64,000 nt of DNA from positions 146,245-210,244 of the forward strand of contig SDOX01000118.1 of the NCBI GenBank assembly GCA_004565275.1, given 5' to 3'. The stretch is from Nannochloropsis salina CCMP1776. Its lineage: Eukaryota; Sar; Eustigmatophyceae; Eustigmatales; Monodopsidaceae. The notes under the pieces were generated by a model. The model had not been told where the DNA came from, searched no databases, and worked only from the letters and a program-made list of their open reading frames with translations. This document shows positions 55,829-64,000 of the stretch, one piece after another (position 1 is the stretch's first letter; each line of letters starts with the position of its first letter). The position numbers and the translations under genes were made by a program.

Positions 55829-57361
55829 ATGGCCAGAGACGGGCCAAGTTTCCTGGAAGGTTCGGAGGCTGAGGAAGGAAAGAAGGGGCAGTACCAGGCC
55901 ATGGACGGTCTCAATAGGCCCTTAACACCCACAGAATCGGCTGCTTGCGCCTTGCAGAAAGAGAACAGCGACGGAAGCCTCGCTCTCTCGTGCGCCTCAA
56001 GCGCATCGGCCCTCCCCCCCTCTCTCCCCTACCTCGTCTCCGCCGCCTCCTCCTCCCTCCTCTCCCCCGCCCGCAGCCGCATGTGGCTCCTGTGCCCGGT
56101 CCTCTCCCTGCTTGCTGTGGTCAGCCTCCTCCTTGTCACGGGCGGCACGCTGCTCGCCCTCTTCCACTCGAGGCTCACGGACCTGATGGCCTGGTTGCAG
56201 GCGCGCGCTCCCCTCTCTGCCCTTTACTACGCCGCCTTCACGGTCCTCTGGGTGCTGCTCTGCCTTCCTTCCACCCTCATCGAGCTCTGCGGGGGCTTTA
56301 TCTTCGGTACGTGCTCTCTGCGCTTTTCCTCTATTCCTCTTCCCTCCTTTCCCCCCTCCTATTCCCTCTCCTTCTTTCCCTCCTTGTCCTTCCTTTATCC
56401 GCATTGCTTCTTCCTCTCGCCCCCCTCCTCTCCCCCGTGCGACCGTCTCCTGGCCCTCGGGTCCGTGCGCAAGAGGAGCCCCTGAGAGCACCCACGTCCT
56501 CCGTGCCCTGTGCCTCCTCCCACAGGCCTCCCTGTCACCCTCCTGACCGTCGGCGTCGCCAAGCCCCTCGGCTGCTGCCTCGCCTTCCTCCTCGGCCGCT
56601 GCGTGGCCGCCGACTCCCTCCGCCAGGGCCTCCTCCTCCCACCCGCCCGCCCGCCCTCCCCCTCCGCCCCGTCCTCCGCCCCGCCCTCCGCCCCGCCCTC
56701 CGCCCCGCCCTCCGCCCCCGCCCGGGCCCGCGCCCTCTTTCTGGCCATGGAGCGGCACCCCTGGAAGGTGACACTCCTCCTCCGCTTCATGTACCTGCCC
56801 ATCGCCGTCAAGAACTACGGGATGGCCGCCCTCCCCTGCCCCTTCTCCGTCTTCGCCCTCTGCACGCTCGCCGCCTCCCTCCCCTACACCCTGCTCTGGG
56901 CCCACGCGGGGGCCTCATCTCGCTCCCTCTACGACATCCTGGGGAGGGACGGGGGGCGGAGGCAGGTGGGGGGGGAGGTCGGGGCGGTGGGGGGGGGGCT
57001 GGCGGTGACCCTGGCCCTGGTGCTGCTCTTGCGGCGATATTCGGTCAAGTACATGGCCCGGCTGGCGGAGGAGGACGAGGAGGAGGGCGGAGGGGAGGGC
57101 GAGGAGGAGGGCGGGGAGGAGGGCGGGGAGAGGCTGGGACTCCTGGCGGAGAATGGAGGAGCAAGGGGGAAAGGAGGAGGAAGGGGGATGTACGGGGATG
57201 GTGGAGGGGGGTTAGGGCCAAGGGAGGGGTGCGCGGGGGGAGACGGAGGCGGGCGAGGAAAGCGAGCGGAAGCAGGGGGAGAAAATCGCGAGGGGGTGGA
57301 GGGAGGGGAGGAGGTGGGGGGGGAGGGAGGGCGTGTGGAGGGGGGGGGCGTCCTAGCATAA
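55829..57361 (+). CDS. TVP38/TMEM64 family (VTT domain) membrane protein
   Basis: VTT proteins are multi-span membrane proteins of the secretory pathway, several with lipid-scrambling activity. Exons 55829-56306 and 56526-57361 join across donor GTACGT and acceptor CCACAG; the split glycine restores the family motif CLPSTLIELCGGFIFG-LPVTLLTV. Total 437 residues. Later signatures are CLAFLLGR, MERHPWKVTLLLRFMYLPIAVKNYG, and a final membrane span before a very acidic, Gly-rich C-terminal tail. An unusual Pro-Ser-Ala repeat of a 12-bp unit (about 56660-56730) sits in the loop after AFLLGR. I chose the ATG at 55829 because the 91 codons before it (from 55556) look non-coding. The gene converges on the SR-protein gene. 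Confidence 0.82.
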
Positions 57362-57890
57362 AGATACATGTAGGAATAGAGGAGGTGGTAAAGAGGGGAA
57401 AGACGGAGGGAGGGAGGGAGGGAGGGAAGGAGGGAGGGAGGGTGGCGGAAGTGACGATGGAGTAGGGAAGAGGGGGACGTCGGCGACAAGGAGAGGGCGA
57501 TGGAATGAGGGATGGGAGGGAGGGAGGGATCGGGCCCTCGCCCGGGGGCCTTCTCGTGGGGGAGGGAGCGTGACGAGGCGGAGGCCCGAATTGCGGGGAG
57601 AGGGGGAAGAGGGGGTAAAGGGCTCACGAAAGCAAACCGAGAGGGAGCAAGGCGAGGGCGTGCTTGGAGGGAGTCCTTCTGCTTTTTTTCGGGGCTCTCG
57701 TAGAGGAGGGGCGCCGAGATAAGGGAGAGAGAGAGGACGCTCCTCTCCCCCCGCGGCCCCAGTCCCACAGCCTCCCGGCCCATCACCCTCCCCTTCCGCC
57801 CTCCTCCTCCTTCTCTACCTCCCGCTTCATCCCCCTCTTCTCCCCCCGCTCGCGTCTGTGTCTCCCCTCTCCTCTCCTCCCCTCCACGAC
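57362..57890. other. Purine-rich spacer between convergent genes
   Basis: About 530 bp after the VTT stop. The plus strand is dominated by G/A, with GGGA-type simple repeats near 57409-57442 and 57507-57530. Open frames here are products of low complexity. Confidence 0.6.
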
Positions 57891-60008
57891 CTAGTCGTAG
57901 CGAGGCGGGGAGCGGCTGCGGGATCTGCGTCGAGGAGGGGAACGAGAGCGGTCCCGTCGGTCCGGGTAGCCTCCCCCGTAGCCGCGGCCCCCGCGGTCGT
58001 CGTCTGGCGGGGAGGAGTGGAAGGGAGGGGAAGGTGGGGAGAGAGGAAGGGAGGGGGGTGGAAGAGAGGGGAGGGCGTGAGGGGGCGGAGAGGGCGGCAG
58101 GGAGGGCGGGCTAGAGAAACGGGACAGCGGGGGGCATGAGCCTGTCTCCTCGACCGGGAAGACGAGAGAGAGCGGGCCGAGAATGCGACGCGGTCGGGGA
58201 GAACTTACATCGGTCGCGTCCGCCACGGTCCGAGTAGCCCCCGCGCCTGTCGTCGTCTGCGGGACGAGGGGAGGACGGGTTTTAGGGGAGGCGGGGGGAG
58301 GCGGGGGGAGGGAGAGGCGTGAGGAGGGGGAGAGAGAGGGAAGGAGGAAGGGGAAGAGCGCACTCACATCCGCCGCCGCCGCCACCGTAATAGCCGCCGC
58401 CTCGCCTGTCGCGGTCGTCGTCTGGGGGTAGACGGTGGAGAGGGAGAGGATCAGGGGCAGAGACAGGTCTCGAGAGAGGGGAGGGAGGCAGGGCACGCTT
58501 CGCGAGGCACTCACATCGGTCGCGTCCGCCCCCGTAGCCGCCGTCTCGGCCCCCGTGGCTGCCGTCTCGGTCGCCGTAGCCCCCGCCGTAGCCCCTCCCG
58601 TAGCCGCCCCGCCTATCGTCCCTGCGGGTGACACGGAAGCGTCCGGATGAGCGCGGTCGCGCCGGCGACAGGGCTTCGAGGCTTCTCACCCGCACCAGCC
58701 ACCGCTACCTCCCTCCTGTCCTCCCCCCCGCCTCACCCGTAGCGGCCGCCGCCTCGTCCCCCCCCGCGGTGCCCGCCCCCACCGTCGCGGGAGTGGTCGG
58801 GTCGTTTCCGAGTGGCCACGGATACCCGGAGGTCCCGGCCTTTGAAGTCCGTGCCGTCCACTTTCTCCAGGGCCCGCTCCGCGTCCTCCTTCTCGTGGTA
58901 GCGCACGAAGGCGAAGCCACGGTTGTCGCCCGAGTTGTGGTCCCGGGGGATGTACACGTCCCCGATCTCGCCCGTGCTGGGCCGGGGCGGAGGGAGGGGC
59001 GGTGGTTGGGAGGGGGAGGGATAGACAGTGAGGTGAGGGGGGGCGGTCAGACAGGACGGCGACGGCGACAGCGCCAAGGCGGAGAGACCTCAGGGACGCC
59101 TTAGACTGCGGCCAAGCGCCGCCTCAGGGGACGGGACAGGCACGCCATCTAAGTCTCCGCCTTCTGTTCGCGAGCCGCCCGGGGGGCTGGCACTGAAATC
59201 GCTACAGGCACACAGCAAAACACGTTTCCCCGCAGACTTCTGTCACCGCTGGCACTGGAATCGCTACAGGCACACAGCAACACACGTTTCCCCGCTGACT
59301 TCTGCCAGTGCTGGCACTGGAATCGCTACAGGCACACAGCAACACACGTTTCCCCGCCGACTTCTGCCACTGCTGCCACGACGCCACCTCTTTCCTCCCC
59401 CTCGCTCACTTTCCGGCCCTCCCTTCCGCCCTCCGTGCGCAGTCGGTCGGAGTAAATCGCGGGTTAGAAGAGGCTCAGGCACACACAGGAGGGTCCCCGG
59501 CCACTCAGGTAACACAGAGGGAGGCAGGGTCCAGCCCCGGCGGGTTCTCGACGGGATCGCGGACTAGGCACTTACTCTTTGAACAGCTCCCGCAGGTCCT
59601 CCGTGGTGCAGTCGTAGCGGATGTTGTCGATCTTGAGGGTCTGAGGGGGCATCAGTCAGACGCAAGGGTTTAGATCCACGTCAGGTCAGGAGCAAGCCAC
59701 AAATCACGCCAGGACCGGGGCCCTCGCCATTCGGTATCACTCCGACGCTTCTCCCAAGGCTCACAGCCCGTCTCTGTCCCCACAAACTCCACCCGCGCGA
59801 CACTTCCCGGTCCCTATGTCTCCAAGCATCCAGGCGACTCTTCAATCATCCGTTAAAACAGGCTGCCTTTACTTCCCTCTCCACCCGGGCTCAAAGAAGG
59901 TATATATTGTTCTCTTACCGTCATGCCGTCGATTTTGGGGGGGCCGCGCCCTCCGGCCCCTCCACCACCGTCGCGACCAGGTTCTCCGTTCTCCCCCTTG
60001 TCACTCAT
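57891..60008 (-). CDS. SR-type splicing factor (RRM plus RGG/RS tail), seven exons with duplicated mini-exons
   Basis: The protein binds pre-mRNA and helps choose splice sites, like SRSF2/SC35. Exons are 60008-59919, 59640-59576, 58976-58737, 58621-58515, 58421-58368, 58256-58209 and 58003-57891; all introns are GT-AG and the phases match, giving 238 residues. The RRM lies at residues about 29-105, with RNP2 LKIDNIRY and RNP1 RGFAFVRY. The tail is Gly/Arg/Tyr/Asp-rich and ends in a short RS stretch (RDRSRSPPRRRSRSRSPPRYD). Exons 5, 6 and 7 all begin ACGACGAC and follow a donor split after GAT, each adding a YDDR...GG unit; exons 5 (54 nt) and 6 (48 nt) keep frame if skipped. Intron 2 contains a 62-bp tandem repeat. 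Confidence 0.9.
59186..59371. repeat. 62-bp tandem repeat, three copies, in intron 2 of the SR gene
   Basis: Copies begin GCTGGCACTG at 59186, 59248 and 59310, exactly 62 bp apart. Each contains ATCGCTACAGGCACACAGCA and CACGTTTCCCCGC with a few differences between copies. Confidence 0.92.
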
Positions 60009-60637
60009 GCTGTATAACTTGCTGGTAAGAGGGTGGTGCGATGGGTGAGACGGGTGCACCAGCTTGTGAGGGTGAGCACGGGGAGATGGGCTCTTGAGGC
60101 GCGGAGGGCGAGGGGCGCAAGCCTGAGGCGCCCCTAGACCAGGCCAGCACCATTCCCACGACCAAGACGACGACACACGTGCAAGAAAAAGAGACGACAA
60201 GGAACAAGGAATCCTGGTGCTCGGGTATTGGTCTCCGGACCACCCGCGCATGTCTTTCCTAAGGTTCTTGTCTGCGGCCCCAGGCGGAAGCTTCGCTGAG
60301 AGCGAGCTCCTCCAGACCTCGTCCCATCACAAGCCATCGTCCCGCCCCCGCGGCGCTGACTCAAATGCCCGGCCGTCCCGCACCAGTGTTGTTGGGGTGC
60401 GAAGGACGACTTCGCGGTGAACACCGGCCATATATCTGCCGGACGCATGTCAAGGCCCGGTCGTGCTGACTCGTCGGCAGAAAGCCCGCTTGTCTCCTCT
60501 CTGACTTTCTTCCTTCTCTTTCTCTTTCTTCTTTTCCCGCACGCTCCGCAATGCACGCATTTATTTGCCACCCACATCTATGCCACAGTACTCGTACGCA
60601 GTGCTGGTGAATATCGCGCGCAACCCGTAAAAATACC
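60009..60637. promoter_or_regulatory. Divergent promoter region of SR-protein and helical-repeat genes
   Basis: About 630 bp between the two starts. It should hold both promoters. No coding motif was found in the overlapping short frames. Confidence 0.45.
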
Positions 60638-62402
60638 ATGGGATTCGGTAGAAGACGTACGCAGGCGCCGCCATCCTGCTCTGCTTTCTTCTTCCCCCTC
60701 CTTCCCCTCCTCCTCCCCCTCTCTCACGCCTTTATCGCGCCGACAATGCCCGCGTCCGCGTCCGCTGTGGTCAAGAGGCCCGTCACATCGTGTAAGTGCG
60801 TGATGCCTGCTTATTCGGTTTGATCGTGTAACCCGAATTGTCTGACGTCTCTTTTTCCGGTAGTTCCTACTTGCGCTCCCCCCCCCCCTATAAGCTTGTC
60901 TTGTACGGCCAAGCAGCTGAAAGAGTCAGCATAATCTCTCTGCCTGCGTCTCGATTTCGCGCCTTTCGTGTCCTCGCGCGTTGCCCCCTTATGCCCTCCA
61001 CTCATGCATATTCTAACCTCCTCGGCGGCCTCCGTCGCCTCACCCCTTTCCTCTTTTCCCCCGGGCAGGCACCCGCCTCTCCCCCCTTTCCGTCGTTTTG
61101 TCCCCGCGCCAGCGCGAGGAGCGTGAGGTGGAGGAAGCGGACGTGCAGCGAGTGTTCGGCTCCATCGCCCAGAGCTTCGCGGACAAGGTGGTGGAGAAGG
61201 CTCAGAGCGCCTCGGGCCGGTCCCCCGAAGACATCGAGGCCTCCCTGCGCCCGTCCCTGGAGAAACTCGTCCGGAAGGCCTCCGCGGCCGTGACGGAGCA
61301 AGAGCTCCGGCCCATCTTGGAGCGGATGGCGGGCGCGATCGAGCACAAGGTTTGGTACGTGACCGAAACAGGGGCCCTGGAGGCCGTTCCGCGCGTGCTG
61401 GAGGCGGAGGCGCGGGAGATGGAGGGAATGCGGGCCTCGATGGCCGCCGGGAACTGCTCGGGAGCCCTGGCCGTGTATCGGGACCGGTACAAGCGCTTCT
61501 CCCGCAACCCGCCGCCGCCTGCCCAGACCACCCTCGCCTTCCAGGCCCTGCACGCGGGGGGGCAGGTCAATCAGAGCGTGGCGCTCTACAACTACTGGTA
61601 CGCGGCCAAGAACCAAGGGGACCGGGTCCTGGAGCCCGCCTCCCTCTACTGGCTCACGCGCTCCCTCCTGGAGCACGCGAACCGGCTGGACATGGCGGTG
61701 GACGTCCTCCGAGCCCACGCCCGCTTCCACTGCCTGCCCTCCGGGCCCACCCTCCTCCTCCTCCTCCAGGCCGCCGTCGACCGGCGCCTCTTCGAGCTCG
61801 GGGCCGAGCTCCTGGAGGCGACGCACCTGGGAGGCTTTCCCCTGCCCCCCTCCCTCGGGAACGTCCTGGTGGAAGGCCTCCTGGACCAGGGCGCGCTCGA
61901 CCTGGCGGACCGGGTCGTCTCGGTGCTTCTGGCTCGGCGCCTGCCCCTCGACCTCCGCGTCGGCACCTACTTCAAGAACTTCGTGGTCAAGAACGGGCGC
62001 ATGCACCTGGCCTACCTGCACCTGGCGGACCCGCGTCTGACCCACAGTCGCTTCCGGGCCTCAGCCAACGGCTACAACATGCTCCTCTGGCGCATGTGCC
62101 GAGCTTTCATGCGCCTCCGTGAGACGGCCCCGCCCGCTTCGGAGGCCGCCGCCCTCTCCACGTCCAGCCCTGGGGCCGCCGCCCTGAGCACGAAGAACGA
62201 GCTGCGCGGGTTGACGCTGCGGATCGCGCGCGTGGTGGCGATGATGAACCGGTATGGCTACCGCGTCACCCCCCAAAGCGGGGCGATGCTCCAGGACGTG
62301 GCGGCGGCCACGGGGGAGTTTGGCTTCTTCCAGGTGCTGGAGAAGAAGCTGAAGGCGATCGAGGAGGAGAGGGGGGTGGAGGAGCCGACCTTCGGGCTGT
62401 GA
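60638..62402 (+). CDS. Plastid-targeted helical-repeat (PPR-like) protein
   Basis: Exon 1 (60638-60791) encodes a textbook bipartite leader: a basic start, hydrophobic FFFPLLPLLLPLSHAF, then IAPTMPASASAV, close to the ASA-FAP consensus. It joins across donor GTAAGT and acceptor GGGCAG to exon 2 (61069-62402) with matching phase; 495 residues in all. The long frame of exon 2 has no ATG near its start, which supports the join. The mature protein is almost wholly helical. Units of about 35 residues such as LDMAVDVLRAHARFHCLPSG, LFELGAELLEATHLGGFPLP and ALDLADRVVSVLLARRLPLD resemble PPR repeats, the RNA-binding scaffold of organelle gene expression. The repeats are degenerate, so a different alpha-solenoid is possible. 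No catalytic domain is seen. Confidence 0.7.
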
Positions 62403-63166
62403 ATTTGGGGGAGAGGGGGGGGAAGGTAGAAGGTGGAGGGTCAGAGGGCGTGTACGATCAGGAGGACGGGGGAGGCGGCGAGGGGGTGATGGCTGTAGAT
62501 AGGGAGGGAGAAATGGGGAGGGAGAGAGGGTGGAATGGAGCGGGCAGGTCCCCTGTGGGGTGCGGGAGGCCCATGGAGGCAGGGTAAGAGCTGATTCTGT
62601 CCGAAGACGGTGGTGAGATGCGAGGAGACGAAGCGAAAGGGAGGGCGCCTGATTGAAGGCGGGATGTGTGAAGATGCCCGGGGAGGAGGAAGGAGTAGCG
62701 GGCGGGGCGTGATAGGGCGGTGGGGGGGGACCTCGGAGCCCCTCATCGACAGAGTTGGGGCGGGAAAAGGAAATTGGAGCCGCTCATGCCCTCCAGACTT
62801 CTTCCCCTCGCGAAGAGTGTGTGGACCGAGAGGGCGGAGAAGGCGGGGCGGGGGTTGCCCCGAACATGCGAGAGGAAGGGCAGAAGGACGTCGCTGCATA
62901 ACCGGAAACAAGTTTAAGTAGTTCAGCAGTCCCTCGGGCCACCACGACTCGTAATGGTTGATTCTTTGTACCTCTTCCTTCGAAATTTCTTTTCTACAGC
63001 GCGACCTCGTGCCCTTCCACCCTTTCCCTCTTCTCAGAGACCTGACGTCGCCGTCCGCGTCTCCTCCCTCCCTCCCTCCCTCCCTCCCTCCCTCCCTCCC
63101 TCCCTTCCTATCTTTCTTTCTCTTTCCCTACCCTCTCTCCCTCCCCCCTTCCCTCTCGCGAGCAGT
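62403..63166. other. Spacer between convergent genes, with simple repeats
   Basis: About 760 bp. The left part is G-rich on the plus strand. A run of CCCT units lies at about 63063-63107, just past the PEX5 stop. No gene was recognised. Confidence 0.6.
63063..63107. repeat. (CCCT)n microsatellite
   Basis: About eleven CCCT units stand in a row, flanked by other pyrimidine-rich sequence. Similar but shorter runs lie in the PEX5 introns near 63670 and 63780. Confidence 0.9.
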
Positions 63167-64000
63167 CTATCGTCCGAATTCAGCCTCGAAGAGGCTCGGA
63201 TCCTGCTGCCCCGCCAGTTGGACCAGGTCAAAGCGCTCCATGGAGGTAAAGGTGACCCGGAGGTATCCCCACATGTGCCCTGCCTCGGGATTCAGGCGCA
63301 GCGCCCGCAGGTAACACCTGGCTGCTTCCTCATATCTGCCGGGGAGGGGGGGAGCGAGGGGGGGGGAGGAGGTCAAAGGAGGGAGGGGGGGGCAGACGAG
63401 GGGTTGGAGGGGTGTGCTCAAGAAATGAGGCCATGAAGAAGCCGACTTTCCGTGGAGACGCGAAGCAAGAGAGCCACCCGCCACCCCTCCTTCCCCCCTC
63501 CTCCCTCCCTCGGGCCCACCTGCCCAGATTCGCGTGAGAGATGCCGAGGTTGAGCCATCCGCGGGCGTACTTGGGCTTCAGGTCCAGCGCCCGATGGTAG
63601 GCAGGGAGGGCCTCGTCGGAGCGCTGGCTGTTGGCGAGGGTGGCGCCCAGCTTGTTCCAGAGAGAGTAGTCACTAGCAGGGAGGGAGGGAGGGAGAAAGG
63701 GAGGGAGGGAATGAAAAACCAGCAGGAGGGCTGACAGATGCAGGTACGCAAGCACACCGCAGCCTCCCCCTGCATCCCCCCTCCCTCCCTCCCTCCTTCC
63801 CTTCCTCGCTCCCTCCCTGTTGCCCTCTCCTTGCCTGGGGCGAGACACCAAAGCTTGACGAAAAGCGGCCGCGGCCGAGTCGTAGTCGTGGGAGACGTTG
63901 TAGAGCACGCCGAGCACCACCTCCACATCCGCGTCCTGCCCCTCCGGCCCACAGGTGGCGCGGTCCCAGTCCTGGGCCTGGAGCATGAGCTGCGTCACCT
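63167..64000 (-). CDS. PEX5: Peroxisomal targeting signal receptor PEX5, C-terminal part
   Basis: PEX5 binds the C-terminal SKL-type signal of matrix proteins and carries them to the peroxisome. Three exons are visible: 64000-63835 (continuing beyond the window), 63672-63520 and 63335-63167. They rebuild the last TPR repeats and the family's C-terminal block: DVEVVLGVLYNVSHDYDSAA, RPSDYSLWNKLGATLANSQR, ALDLKPKYARGWLNLGISHA, and NLGRYEEAARCYLRAL followed by the final helical segment. The first visible intron starts with GCAAGG, a GC-AG intron; only this donor restores RP-S-DYSLWNKLG. The N-terminal part with the WxxxF motifs and the conserved cysteine lies outside the window. Confidence 0.92.

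Noticed and set aside
55945-57465. 506-codon frame overlapping the VTT gene
   Set aside because: It is an Arg/Pro/Gly-rich shadow frame; the VTT motifs lie in another frame.
59186-59371. CRISPR-like array
   Set aside because: The units are directly abutting 62-bp tandem copies without unique spacers, inside a eukaryotic intron.

Overview
The window is nuclear DNA of a photosynthetic eukaryote with a secondary, red-lineage plastid. Several proteins begin with a signal peptide that ends in an ASA-F-like cleavage site (for example ASAF in the plastid GAPDH and SHAF-IAP in the gene at 60638). Genes are dense, GC-rich at third codon positions, have few and short GT-AG introns and lie on both strands. 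The protein set (chromist-type plastid GAPDH, a trehalose-phosphate synthase/phosphatase fusion, an APH-HAD protein, R1R2R3 MYB) fits a stramenopile alga. A eustigmatophyte such as Nannochloropsis/Microchloropsis is my best guess, but that is inference from character, not a database match.

Layout. 1-2801: 3' part of a TPS/TPP gene. 4304-7564: a plastid and a cytosolic GAPDH gene facing tail to tail. 8348-12992: exocyst subunit Sec15 and a SNAP-25/29-like SNARE, divergent from one 382-bp spacer. 13920-19194: calmodulin, an APH-HAD protein and a secreted prolyl-4-hydroxylase-like enzyme, all on +. 19873-29110: a DUF3605-like protein, a WD40 protein, an ABC1/UbiB kinase, a twin-CX9C protein and a DUF1997 plastid protein. 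29111-31652: an AT-rich, gene-poor stretch with a dead exon of the branched-chain 2-oxoacid dehydrogenase E1-beta gene. 31653-32615: a small secreted protein packed with N-glycosylation sites. 33137-47220: R1R2R3 MYB, an acyl-anchored thioesterase, a 2402-residue THADA/Trm732 homologue and an XRCC4-like repair protein. 47221-50006: a graveyard with Ty3/gypsy remnants on both strands and a frameshifted Rrp5 S1-domain fragment. 50007-64000: a coiled-coil repeat protein, a CCB-like plastid protein, an unrecognised spliced gene, a TVP38/TMEM64 (VTT) membrane protein, an SR splicing factor with duplicated mini-exons, a plastid helical-repeat protein, and the 3' end of PEX5 running off the window.

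There is no operon-like pathway; most neighbours are unrelated housekeeping genes. The pairings that look functionally meaningful are the two GAPDH isoforms (plastid and cytosol) and the Sec15/SNARE divergent pair (tethering and fusion of the same exocytic vesicles). Splice sites were assigned by reading GT/AG signals and checking that the joined frames restore family motifs. No transcript data were available, so exon ends are predictions.
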